From: Aphidius gifuensis
Taxonomy: Eukaryota > Arthropoda > Insecta > Hymenoptera > Braconidae
Assembly (NCBI RefSeq): GCF_014905175.1
Contig: NC_057793.1
Location: 682,001 to 746,000, forward strand
DNA length: 64,000 nt
Direction of reading: 5' to 3'
The notes under the pieces are model-generated. The model was not told where the DNA came from. It ran no database searches and saw nothing but the letters and a program-made list of their open reading frames with translations. Below, piece after piece: positions 50,959-63,278 of the stretch (position 1 is the first letter of the stretch; every line of letters starts with the position of its first letter). The translations under genes and the position numbers were made by a program.

Positions 50959-53900
50959 ATATGTAAATAAAAAAATTGAGTTTTTATTATTATTTAAGAT
51001 GGCTAGATGATATTGAAGCGTTCAATCTTGAGTCAAGAATTTCGTCTCACGATGCTTTCATCATATCCAATATATATCAACGCTTTAGCACCCAAGGCAG
51101 GCACCCTGCCGTGTTTTTTTTTTATTTTTTTATTATTCAAAAATCAAGCCTTCATATTATTTTTTTTTTATTACTTTTTATTTTTAGGATATTCGCAATT
51201 TTTTCAGAGAGAAAATAAAATTAGATCAACTTGCGAAATAATTTTATTAATCCTATATTATTTTTTTGTTGAAATTAAATAAAATCAGGGCATTTAGAAA
51301 ACTTGAACTTGAAGAATCACAATTTTGTTAATTTAATTTATAAATAATATCAAAAATTTATTATAATGAAATTTATTTTAAATGAAAATTATAAAAATAA
51401 AAAAACTCATCAATGCTGCAAATGAATTTGAGTTTTGCCAAGTAATCGTATCCATTAATAATATACATCATTGATCCACCTACTTTCAAGTTTGAACACT
51501 TCTCATTATTTTTCCATTCTTCTTATTATCATTTTTATTTTTTTTTCTAATTTTTCAGTTTACCTTTTTGAAATATATTTATTCATTTAATTTCACGCCC
51601 TTTTTTTTCTCTTCATCTACATAAATTTTTCTTTTTTTTTCTACAATTCACTCGACTTTTTTTCACTTGAAAATTATATTTTTTTCTCTAAAATTTAATT
51701 GAAATATAAAATATCAATTTTATAAATTTAAATTTAAATTTTATTGTTTATTTTTCTTATGTATAAATAAATATTTATAAAACAATGTTAAATTTATGAT
51801 TGATAACATCAAAATTAGTCGAGAATAATCTTTAAAAGTAATAATAATAAAATCTGACAATTACTAGATTTATCTAGTGGCTGTCAGTTCCAATCTTTTG
51901 AATCTTTTCTAAATGAAATTGCGTGCATTGACTTATCAAGAAAATAAAAAAAACCATCTACACTGTTTATTCTAGCATAATTTTATTTAAGTTTCATTAA
52001 ACTCTGATCTTAAACATTTAATTCTGTGGAATTTTAATCTAAGCACCAAGTTGAATGACTTTTTTTCCCATTTATATATAATTTTCCTGTTTAATTTGTT
52101 ATATATATTTTCGTATCAAATTCAAACGATTGATTGTTGTTATTATTTTCATGATTTTTAAATCCCCAAATTTTCCACTCGATGTGCAATTGACCGGTTG
52201 ACCCTTGAAAATTTTACAGATTGCTTAGGGTCAAGCAGCTCATTGATAAAATTTATTCGTCAACTGTAAATTTATAAATAAAAAAAAAATTCTGCCATCC
52301 TTGCAGATTAATTTTCAGGCAATATATTTTTCAAGATTTAATTTGTTTTTTTATTTTTTTTTATGTCTCCAGCGACTTTGTCATGTCAAGAGTATACCAA
52401 AATGGGATTTGCGTAATCCCGGTCACTTTTATGTATATAAAAATCTATTATATCCAATTTTGTGAATAAAAAAAAATAGAAAAACTTTCGATTTATATGT
52501 ACTTCTTATTTTTACCCTAGTTTTTTTTTTTTTTTTTATTTCATTGCCCTAGTATCACGCAAAGAGTCACCCCCGTTTAACAACAGCTGTCCGAGACTTA
52601 ACTTTGCATCGAAATTTAATTCACCATGAAATGAAACCGACTTGTGCTACAAATGACAATAGACTCGCGGGGATTTACGTGGCATCGGATTTGCGGGGAT
52701 ATTTATTTTTTAAGTTTAAAACCACATGGTGATGATACTGTTGTTGAAGCTTCTGGTGCAATCCTATATATATTTTACAATTTTTTTTTTCATTTTTTTT
52801 TTCATATTCATCGCTGGAATCAAATGTAAAGACGCACCTGGATTTCAAATAACCAACAACAGGTATAATCCTAGAAGGTAAACCATAAACTCTCATTCAA
52901 TTTTATATATATCAAATATATTTTTCAAATTTTTATTTCGAAAATATCATCCAATTATCAACAAGAGCATTCAACCACCAATTTTTTTTTTAATTTTCTT
53001 GGCAGTAAAAAAACCATAAAATTTTTGTTTTAGACTAAATACAAAAATCATTAACATTTTATGAAAATTCACAATTTTTGCAAGGTAAAAAAAAATATGT
53101 AAGGACGTATATCCCAGGTGTTGATATAACAAAGACTATGAAGATGATAAAAGTTGCCAAAAAATTTTAATTTTAATTTTTTCAATCAATAGAAAAATGG
53201 ATATAAGCCTTTTTAATATTAATAATTTTATATTTTTTTTATCAAGTTAAAAAAAGTCTTGACTCTATGAAAAAATATATTTTTTATTTTGAATTAATAT
53301 GTCTTAAAAATATAGAAATGAATTAAAAAAAAAAAATGTTGAAATGAAAAATTTGATTTTTTATAAAACAAAAAAAAATTATAAACATCATTTTAATAAT
53401 TAAAAAAAACACAATAAATAAATTATTTTGCAACTATATTACGATGAAAATTCATAAATGAAATTTAAGTATTAATTGTAAAAGTTTAATTTGCATGAAA
53501 ATAGAATTAATATGATATAAAATTAAATTGAATTACTAAAATTACAGTTCACAGCTAATTAATATATATCGCTAAAAACATATCAATACAATCTCGTTGA
53601 TAAGTTTATTTAAACACGTCGTCAACCACTGCTTTCATTTTATCATTATAAAAAAAAAAACAAACTCAATAATTAACTGTAAAAAAATAAAAATAAAAAA
53701 TTGATTAAAATTATTATTAGATAATAATTAATAAGTAAATAAAATAAATATACAACTGACATATAATAAATTTACCGGTATCAAAATTGAACCAGAAAAC
53801 CGTGTGTACATGTCCTGTCGTAACTTGATAATTTATGATTAATTGATACAATAAATTACTCATACTTACTCCTTAATTTCAAACCTATAAATTCATGAAA

Positions 53901-56004
53901 AAAAAAACATTTTTTTTTTGGGTTTTCTAATCAATTGCATAATAATTATTATAAATAAAAAATACTATGTTTTTTTTTTATTTTTTTATTTTTTATGATT
54001 TATCATTTAATTTATTTTAAGTTAAAACTTTTTTTACAATAATATCTTACACTCATTTTATACACCGTTGCCGTCGGATTCAGCTTGCCTTCATACACGA
54101 TAGACAACATTTTTATTATTTTTAATTTCTAATATAGTTTTCACTTTTCTTCTGTCCGACAATAACGTTTATTTATTATTTATTATTTATTTCACTTTAT
54201 CCATTCATCGTAGTTGGTATTTTTTTATTTATTTTTTTTTATCTTTTATTTAAATCATATTTTACAATCTACGATCTACATCCCTAATAATACTCTATAA
54301 TATAGATACCATTTTTTTTTTTATTTTTTTTTTCATTTTTTTCTTGTTTTTTTTTTTTTTTTATTTTTTTTATTTTTCTATTGATCGTTTTTGAGTATTC
54401 CTGAATTAAAATTAAGTAAAATTAATTACTTTATATTTTTATTTTTGTTTCTGGAATATCACAAATATTTTTTTGTTATTTAATTTTCAATTGGCATATT
54501 CTTGTTATAATTCAATTGACATTTTTTGGATGTCTCAATAATTTATATTTTATTGTGAATATGAGCTGTTGTATTTTGTCTCTGCCAAATGTGTTAATTA
54601 ATTTTTCTACAGTAACGTTTATTATTGACAATCACATTATGATGTTGTTTTTATTTAAAATTATCTTCGATTTTTTTTATTATATATAGGTGACATACAT
54701 ATCTGAAAAAAAACATGAGCTTTTTCATATTTTTTATTTTAAATATATATATTTTTTATCAGCGCATTCATTCATTTTTTAATACTTTGACTATCTATAT
54801 AAATTTATCTTGATTATCCAAATGATATAATGCACAATCACTTATTTTCTGACGGTTATTTACCAATAGAATTCACTTATTTTTTACTTTATATGTTTTT
54901 TTTATTTTTACTATTGATGTTGCAATTGTTTTTTTCTTTATTTTAAATATATATATATTTTTTTTGCTGTGTCAAAAATTGTTACGATACAATAGACTCT
55001 AGTTTAATATAAAAATCACACGTAACGTTGACGTGATTTTAATGAAATATTTAAATGATTTTTTTCTGACGGGATTTCATGCATTTTTTTGACTAAAAAA
55101 CATTTTAATTTTTAATATTTTAACATTAAGAAATGACCAAAGTATCCGATGACCACTCAAGATAACTGATATATAATTTATAAATTTTTTTATTTTCTAT
55201 ATTTGCTAGCCGGTAAAACACACGAAGAGGTAAAGCACCAAGCGAACAACTGCCCTGCTTATAAAACTCTATTAAAATCATTTAAAAAAATTTTTTTTTC
55301 ATTTCATTTATTCTTCCAATTAATCTGCATTTAATGTTTCAATTGTTTATGTATTTAATATATATCTTGCAATATATTTTTAAAATAAAAACTTCATTGT
55401 TGCTGCTGCTGCTTTTTTTTTTTCATGTTTTTCATCAAGAAGAAACAAGGGTGGAGAGAAACCAAGACGAGAAAAAACAAAATAATAATAATAAATAAAT
55501 AAAGATAATAAAAAAATAAAATAAAAAAAACATGAATAAATAAAAAAAGATACAACGCGAGTTGAGCAGCCGTCGCATAGTGCCGATAAAATCTTTGCTC
55601 GTTACCTTAAATTGCACGATAATCATCGATAAAGAGAGAAAGAGAGATAAAAAGTAGAAAGAGAAAAGGGCGGGAGGACTTTTTTCTATAATTCTTCGTG
55701 TCTCGTATTTGTACGCAAACGACGGAATATTTATTTTTTTATTTTTTCTACATTTATACGAATCTAAAGTTATGTGTTGCGACGAGGTAAAAAAAGAAAA
55801 AAAATTATATTTTTTAAAAATGTCATTTTTTGGGTTTCATACCCTTAAAAATTAAAAAAAAATTAAATTTTTTTTTCTTTTCATATACCTTACATCACAT
55901 GATAATTTATTTTAATAATTTTTTTTTTTTTTTTTCTTATTTACAGTAACATAACGACTCGATAAAGATAGTAGCTGACTTCGTTTTGTACTTGGGGCCG
56001 GGGG
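50959..56004. other. AT-rich DNA downstream of grain
   Basis: Very long T tracts (for example around 54310-54375) and little else. A (TGC)n run lies at about 55400-55411 and a slightly G+C-richer stretch at 55550-55680. No coding sequence recognised. Part of it could be an extended 3' UTR of grain. Confidence 0.6.
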
Positions 56005-56540
56005 TTTATTTTTAACCCTTCGGTTAATTATATACTTTACATATTTACAAGGAATTCATCCGCACGATTACACATTATAATAATTTTAATATATAATATT
56101 AATAATTCTCTGTATAATATATAATTTTTTTTTTTTTTTTATCAACACTTGACAAGTGTCATTTGAGACTTTAAATATTTAAATAAGAGAATAATAATCA
56201 TTCAATAATGTAAAACAACAAAAAACATTGAGTAACCGCATATCAATTTAAAAAAAGTTTTAAACTTATTTTTCATATCTTGCTGGTTTTTTTTTTATCT
56301 AACTATGTGTACAATCCAATATATATTTATATAAATAAAAAGATTTATATTTAAATATATGTATAAATAGTTTTTCTTTTTTTTTGTGTATGTGGTTTTT
56401 TTTGTTTTATATTGTTTACACGAATTACCATTGAGTGAGCATTAAAAAAAAGAAATAAAAATTTATGCATATATCAGAAAATGGTGGGCTGTGTCCTGAG
56501 CTACTGCCGACAATTCTGTTTCAAAATCACTTGGACTCAT
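56005..56540 (-). other. Likely 3' UTR of grain
   Basis: After the proposed TGA the minus strand is noncoding. The first AATAAA on that strand lies at 56010-56005 (TTTATT on the plus strand), just beside an unusual G-rich word GGGGCCGGGGG. The UTR would then be about 530 bases. AATAAA is frequent in such AT-rich DNA, so the end is uncertain. Confidence 0.4.
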
Positions 56541-56567
56541 TCATGTGTAGTCACCTCGCCAAGTGCC
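56541..56567 (-). CDS. grn: Probable last coding exon segment of grain
   Basis: The acceptor ATGTTGCAG after a T-rich tract joins in phase to GTWRGDYT and a TGA stop. The exon is only 8 codons, so it rests on the splice site, the correct phase and the G+C-richer patch that follows. The alternative is termination inside the preceding intron. Confidence 0.55.
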   Translation of the reverse strand, partial: GTWRGDYT

Positions 56568-59500
56568 CTGCAACATTCAAAAAAAAAAAAAACATATTTA
56601 TGAGTTAAAATTTCATGAAGATTGTTTAAATTTAGGTTGATAATTGGTGGATATTTTGAATCTGCTTGTTTTTTTATTTTATTGATGGGTTGAAAATTAA
56701 ATTTGATATTTAGTTGGTCTTTTTGTTTTTTTCAATTGAAGACAATTTATTTGTAAAAATTATTGAAACTTACCATGCCATTCGTTGAGGCAAGTTGAAG
56801 ACTCGATAGACTTGACATGTGATGTGAGTGAGAATGTGGATGTGAATGAGGATGAATTGATGGTGGTGCTGGTGGTGCAAAACCCTGATGTAGACCACCC
56901 GTGACACCGACACCTGGATGATACATGTAATGCTGTAGTCCAGGATGCATTGCATGATGATGCTGTGTTGTGCCTATTCGAAACAAACAAATAACAACAA
57001 ATTATTCATTAAAAATATTCTAAGAATTTGTTTTATAAATACAAAAATAAGCTATTTAATTTATTTTTAAATTCAAATATAAATTAAAATCAACTAATTT
57101 CACTTGAAAGTTGTTTAAAGAAATGAAAATTCATGATAAACTTACCCATTGGTGAACCAAATCCAGTGTGAAATGGTTTGTTGTCCATATCCAAATGGCT
57201 ACTTGCTTTGATCATGTCACCCATAACACCACCAAGACCTAGACAACCACCAGATTTTTTCTTTTTACTTTTTGATGATAATTTACGATTTCTCGTTTGT
57301 ATTCCTTCCTTCTTCATCGTCAATGGTCGGTTAACCTGTAACAGCAAATAAACAACGAAATTAGATTTAAAAAATTATTTAAAAATAATAAAACTTGTAA
57401 AATAGATAGAAAAATATAATAATTAAAAAATTAAAAATATGCAACATGTGATGTAGGATTATTGAAGAAAATAAAATTCAAAACAATGAGCTGTATACAG
57501 CCAAAGAACTTGATGTAATTGCAATATGCAAGTGAACATAATTTAAGTGCATCATGGTAATAAATCGATCGATTGACAGCATGTATACGTGGGTAATGAT
57601 TAACCACACGACAACCAATCAACACATTTAACAACATTTTTTTTTTTTCATTTTAATTTTCATTGTTTTAACATTTTTCATTATTTATGTTTATTTTATT
57701 TTTTATTTTCAAATGAACAAGCAGTATAACGTCAAGACCCAAGTTCCAAGGTTTTATTGAAAGACACATAGTTAGAGAGGAGGTCGAGTTGCAATTAATA
57801 TAAATCCCTCAGATTCTTACTACGACATTTGTGTGTGTGTGTATTTATAAACTTGAACGACACAAGTAAAGATACGACAAGTCTACAATTAGCAAATCGA
57901 CAGCCCTCGCAGGCGCAATTCGTCGTCGACAACGTCACCCGCGTTCCACCATGTCTCAGCCCTTTTTTTTATTTTTATATATTAATGCAAGTTTATGTCA
58001 CACTACTTTTATTAAAACAAGCCAAAAAGTTATTTCAAATATTTTTTTTTTAATTAATTAAAATTGACTCTGGTATACATCAAGAAATAAGGGTAATAAA
58101 AAAAAATTAACAGTGTCATTTTGTTGTCAATGTAATATTATTTTTAACTGGAGGAAAAAAAATTTGAAAGTAAAATAAAATTGTATTAAATTCTACAACT
58201 AAAATTACAATTATTGTTATTTAAATTTATTTATTTGAATAAATATTACAACAATAAAAAGAGGAGCTTTTTTTAGTTTAAAAAATTGAAAATTTATATT
58301 GTATTTTAATTCAACTGCCAAGTTAAATATTTAATAAAAATATATTTATTAAATTTAGCAAGTTGATGATATTAAATTTCAAAAATATATGTTATTGATT
58401 AAATTGTTTGTTGGCATCATCTTGTTTTTTCTACCGTTGTTATTTCTACCGTAAACCGATTGGAGTATTTTTTTTTTTTTTCGTGTGCAATACCAAAGTA
58501 CAAAATATAAAATGTACATATGCAAGTATATATTGTTGTACACCAAGAAAGACCCGAAAGACAGTGAAAAAAGTAAAAAAAAAAAATTACAAAAAAAAAA
58601 AAAAAAGATAGTATAAGGCGGAGAGAATCTCTCGTCGAGACTTTGTAGTTGCCGCGACGTGACGCAACTGCCAACATGGAGAAAAGGTTCCCGGTATTAT
58701 AAAGACTAAAGGAACGAAGAGGATAAGAAGATGCGTATGTGATGCGTCTCATGATTTCATTTTTTTTTTTTATATTAATTTTTTTATTTAGTGTTTGTAA
58801 CTTTTATACACCAAAAAACATTTTTTTTTTTCTTTTTTGTCTCACTTGCATGCATACCATAAAAAAAAAAATTTTTTTTTAAATTACAATATAATTTTTT
58901 TGTTTGTTTTTTAATGTTATTTATATTTTTTTATAATTTTTCCAGTTAGCCCTCTATTGACCAGACGGTCAATGACTCGTTTTGGAATAATGCAATTGTA
59001 CGAATTTGTTAAATTAGCCGGCACTTCAGAGACAACTTCAAGCCGGAAGGATGAATCTTTATATTTTCTCAAATTATTTTATTATTTTTTATTTGAATTG
59101 TAATTTATAAAAAGTAATTATTTATTTATTTATAAATAAACAACTATTTTATTTATTTATATTTTTGTTGAGCTAATATTTTTCCCCCTTTCCCACGAAT
59201 AAAATTGTTTTTTTTTTTGGAAATCGAAGCAGAGTTTTGTGAAGCCGTCGCATTGGATATATCATTGAACCAATTTGAATACAATGAGATGCTTTAATGG
59301 ATACCAAGACCGATCGAGTTTGCGGGTGTCCAAATGTTGGAGGTGCAAACGAAAAGATACGTGAGTGAGACAATGTTATGGAGAATTTTAAATAAATAAC
59401 AGAGAAGAATTATAAATAAGGTGAATTTTTATTTAAGACAACCACGATTGATGTGATCGCACACGATGCAACAGCACGCTTTCAGAATAAATTCGCTTAT

Positions 59501-62500
59501 ATACACAAATACATATTTGAAATTTTGATATACATAATTTTCAAATGCAAAAAAAACATGCATTTTTACAGTGTGTATTTAATTTCGACAAGGTCAATGC
59601 TATGCAATACCATTCTATTGACAAATTTCATACTGAAAAAAAAATTAAATTGTATTTTGATGCATGATGACAATGTCTTTGTTATTTTTAAAATAATTCA
59701 ACAATTTTCTTGAGTTTTAGCTGACGAATAAGACAAAAAAAAAATGTACATTGTTTGATTCATCGATGAAAAATCTATGGGCAGAACATAACGGTGTCTA
59801 GTTGAAAATAAAAAATATGCAAAAAAATATATGTGCGTTTTAACGACGGTACACCGACGGAATTTAAAAGGACCGGAAGTTGTGCTTGCGTGTGTTAAGT
59901 ATTGAATAAATCAATCATTAAATTCTGTCATTAAAAAAAATATATTTTTTGTATAAAAAAAAAATATAAAATGAATTTATTGGATGTGTATAATTAAAAA
60001 TATCATTTAGATGTATTTTAATACTTGTTAAATATATAAAATATAAAATCAAGATTAAAAAGCGACATACAGTAGCTTGAAGTATCAACTGTCTGATCAC
60101 CAAGTTGAGATCATCTTCAGAGTGCAGAAAGTCCTAAAATTATAGTTTCTTATCTTTGGAAAATATCACGAGTGCAATGTACCAATGTTTCTCAGTATAT
60201 TTCCAACTATATTTATATACATTTTCAAAAGCCATAAAAATATTATTTTTTTTTTTCAAATAAGCAAGAAGTATCAAGACAGGAAGCACACATATTCCAA
60301 TTGCGATTATATCAAGTCAATATTTCAAAATTTAATCTGTAAATTTAGATGAAAAAAAATAGATGAAATTGTTATTTAAAATCTAGACTACATCTTCATT
60401 AAAAAACTCGATGAAATAATATAAATAAAATTGTTAAATTATCATTTGATAATTATTATTTTTGATTTGATAAATTAAAATTGTCATCGTGATTAAATTA
60501 AAATAAATAATAATAATATGTATTATGTAGAGTGAATAAAAAATTCCAGGAAATAAAAGTTGAAAAAAAGAGTTGAGGGTCACACGATCCAGAGATCCAG
60601 AATGGTGAATGTAACACTAGAAGATGGCTCGAATCAACCAGTTGGAAATCAGAGACCGCACTAGGACATTTCCAAGAAACAACTCGTCTCATTATTTATT
60701 ATATTTTGTCCTCTTATAAAAAATACCTTTTTTCCAAACTTTTGATATTCATTATTTATGTTGAAACAAATATACGTTAAAAAATATATTTACATAGTTG
60801 AAATTGAATTTATAATTTTACTTTTTATTTAAATTTTAAATGTTTTTATACTTTTATGGCTTTTATACTGCAATTCATTTTAGTTTTATAAAAATTTCAA
60901 GTAAGAAAATATGTGACAAGTATTTACTAGATCTAAATTTCTCAAAAAAAAAAAATTTTAATTAACATTTTACATATTTCTCAGTTTTCAGGGCTTTTTT
61001 TATTTCCAAGAAATAACAAGTGACAATAAATTTAAACAACCCTTGAATAAATACTCAAATTCAGTATTCATAAAAAAAAAAAAAATAATAATAAAACATG
61101 TATAAGAAAATAAAAAATAATTAAAATAAATTTTAAAATATGCTTTTTTTTGCAAGTCAGAGGACAAAGCGAGGGAATAAAAAAAATATTTATTCAAGCG
61201 TCTTTCGTCACGACATCCGTTTGAGGTCACACACATAAAAAAAAAAAAAGTGACTATTGTGACACAGGGGGAGTTGGGTGGTTTGAAATCAACACAGGGA
61301 GAAGGGGTGAATTATAAATTTATTAAAATTTTTTTTCCAGCAAACATGAAACACGAGATTGTTTGTCCATCAAGAAAATTCTTGCCCATACATATAACAT
61401 CATTTTAATTTAAGAAAAATAAAAAAATTTTTTGTTTATAAATTTTAAAAAAATTATATTAATTTGATTAATTTATTTAAGCATATAAAAGTAGCTTTTT
61501 TGTTGGTTTTTTTTTTTTTTATTTTTAAACATAAAAAAACTGTTCAATTGTGTTAAAAAAAAAACTGACCACAAGAGCCTTATTCGGCAATTTATTCGAC
61601 AAGTTCTCGGAGATTGCGGTTGAGACTTGAGTCTCTTGAAAGTAAAATACATCGTGTCGCAGGAGTATTTAACAACTGCGACAACAAAATAAAAAAATTT
61701 TTTTTTCCTCATTTTTTTAAAACCCTTTTTTTTTGCTTTAATTAATGATTACCGAGAAACGTGTCTGTATAGCAGCCAAATAAATCTCTATAAATTTGTA
61801 TTTTTCATTTTCTGAATATTGATATAAAAATACACACAATGTTAAAATCAATTAAATTTTTTATTTTACAAACAAAAATAATAATAATTAATCATTGACA
61901 TGTCACTTGAAAAAAATATATATATATTTATTTAATTTTGAATTTTATTTTGTATGATTTTAGGGTATAATTTGAGTTGAGTGACCGTTGTGAAAATTTA
62001 TTACTCAGTTGATAATAATCAGTGAATATAAAAATAAAAATATATAATAATTGTCAGCATGATTTGACGATTAGGTATATTTTTAAAAGGGGCCATAGTG
62101 TGTGCGCATTTGAAACAGTAGATATGATTTTTAAGCTAGACTTGACAAATGTATGTCTGGCTTCTTGAGGCGAATCGACCGAGCCAATTAGCTATTGCTG
62201 ATAATGAATCAGTTACTCGGTAATGTGCACGCGTGCTACTCCTCAATCCTCATCATAACAAAAAAAATAAAAAATAAATAAAAAAAAAAAAAACAGTCTT
62301 TTATATATTCTTTAAAATGAAAAATAGAATTTTATTTTTTTTCAAATTATTTACAGAAGCGTAATAGATACAGGGTATTTTTCCGGATGCAAAAAATTGA
62401 AACGATCATTTCTTTTTATTTTTTTTTTGTGACAAAAAGACCGGTCATTACGACAAACGATGAAAAAGAATTTTAGTGAAGTGTATAGTTTGTACACAGA

Positions 62501-63278
62501 AAAGAGAGGTTAAAAGGTCGTAATATATCGGGTTCGCTATTGTATCTTTCAAGTATTTTATTGTATGGAGTTTGTGCTGATGGGAACCTAATTCTTCTCT
62601 CAATTGATCGAGTATCAATGTCCCTATCGTGCATTAAAAGTATAGCAATGGTGACATCAAGGATACGAGAATTTCCTTTTGACGGAAATCGGTATAAAGA
62701 ATGTAACAGTCTCTAGAAAATAATTCTACTAGATATTTATATTGTTATACAATGGAGATTCAAGTAATAAAAAAATAAAATAAATAAAAAAAAAAAATCA
62801 CTGTCTTATTTTGGATACTCGATGAGTTTATTGAGGCAACTTCCGGTGTTTCCTGTGTCACACGCAGTTGATCACGCTCCACCCTTACTTGCCCATCGTC
62901 AGCACATCCGGTTTACGACACCTTAATTATTGATGCAACAAGAAAAGTCCCCTTGATAAAATACTGAACAGCAATTTTGCCAAAACAACCCTCTTAAATA
63001 TTTTACCAACAAACTTGTTTTTCATTTTATATTGTCTTTGTTTTTATGACGCAAACAATGCGATTTTATCACGTCTCTTCAACTTTGTATATACGAGAGT
63101 TTTAAAATATTATTGTTGGGTCAATATGTGTATGTGTACTTACGTTGTGAAGTTTGTAATAAAGGCCGCACGCGTTGCATACAGGCTCACCTGCCTGATT
63201 TCTTCGCCACAACGTCGTCGTTGCAGTTTTACAATTTGCGCAACTTGTGCCTGCTCTTCTTGCTGCACTTTGAAGTGA
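56541..63278 (-). CDS. grn: GATA1/2/3-class zinc-finger transcription factor (grain), C-terminal half, 4 exons
   Basis: Sequence-specific nuclear activator binding WGATAR sites; in flies grain acts in neuronal, tracheal and leg development. Exons on the minus strand: 63278-63144, 57335-57146, 56973-56774, 56567-56541, giving 183 residues of the C-terminal part. Order: linker LQSAARRAG, the complete C-finger (Cys-X2-Cys-X17-Cys-X2-Cys), the basic tail VNRPLTMKKEGIQTRNRK and KLSSKSKKKK (DNA contact and nuclear import), a Gly- and Met-containing spacer, then a His/Pro/Ser-rich tail with HMSSLSSL. The phase-0 intron between LHN and VNRPL is at the position conserved in animal GATA genes. The N-finger and start lie beyond 64000. 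The tail and finger wording fit GATA1/2/3 (grain) better than pannier or serpent. The last coding exon is the least certain part. Confidence 0.95.
56774..56973 (-). CDS. grn: grain exon: His/Pro-rich C-terminal region
   Basis: The acceptor CGAATAG is followed in phase by GTTQHHHAMHPGLQHYMY, HPGVGVTGGLHQGFAPPAPP, then a run of alternating His with Pro or Ser and HMSSLSSLQLASTNGM. The donor is ATG|GTAAGT. The HMSSLS word also occurs in the tail of vertebrate GATA3. If the following intron is retained, the protein would instead end VSFNNFYK before a TAA. Confidence 0.88.
57146..57335 (-). CDS. grn: grain exon: basic tail after the C-finger
   Basis: The acceptor CTGTTACAG precedes VNRPLTMKKEGIQTRNRK, then KLSSKSKKKK, GGCLGLGGVMGDMIKAS and HLDMDNKPFHTGFGSPM. 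The donor is ATGG|GTAAGT, leaving one base for the next codon. The basic stretch is the minor-groove-contacting tail of the C-finger and a likely nuclear localisation signal. The reading is unbroken. Confidence 0.96.
57336..63143 (-). other. 5.8-kb intron of grain between the C-finger exon and basic-tail exon
   Basis: Flanked by consensus sites (AAC|GTAAGT and CTGTTACAG|GTT). It is by far the longest intron seen; all others are 69-206 bases. Most of it is A/T tracts, but G+C-richer islands stand out near 57880-57960, 58620-58760, 58940-59060, 59210-59380, 62090-62260 and 62820-62940. No exon with a plausible reading was found in them, so they are candidates for intronic control elements. Confidence 0.85.
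62839..62934. promoter_or_regulatory. Candidate intronic enhancer with ETS and homeodomain words
   Basis: Within about 100 bases of the grain intron lie ACTTCCGGT (62839-62847, reverse of the ETS consensus ACCGGAAGT), TTTCCTG (about 62849-62855), CATCCGGTT (about 62905-62913) and the homeodomain-type word TTAATTATTGAT (62923-62934). The patch is clearly richer in G+C than its surroundings. Motif matching only; no activity is implied by sequence alone. Confidence 0.3.
63144..63278 (-). CDS. grn: grain exon with the complete C-terminal GATA zinc finger
   Basis: 45 codons, phase 0 at both ends. The acceptor reads TATTATTACAG and the donor AAC|GTAAGT. The translation starts SLQSAARRAGTSCANC and ends PVCNACGLYYKLHN, with TTTLWRRN between, so all four zinc ligands and the LWRR DNA-contact loop are intact. 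The exon is much richer in G+C than its surroundings. It contains a perfect-looking internal donor word, CAG|GTGAGC, at 63193-63185. Use of that site would cut the finger before its second Cys pair. Confidence 0.97.

Noticed and set aside
57829..57842. (GT)n, (CA)n, (GA)n and (TGC)n runs across the window
   Set aside because: Ordinary short microsatellites; mentioned only where they mark a block.
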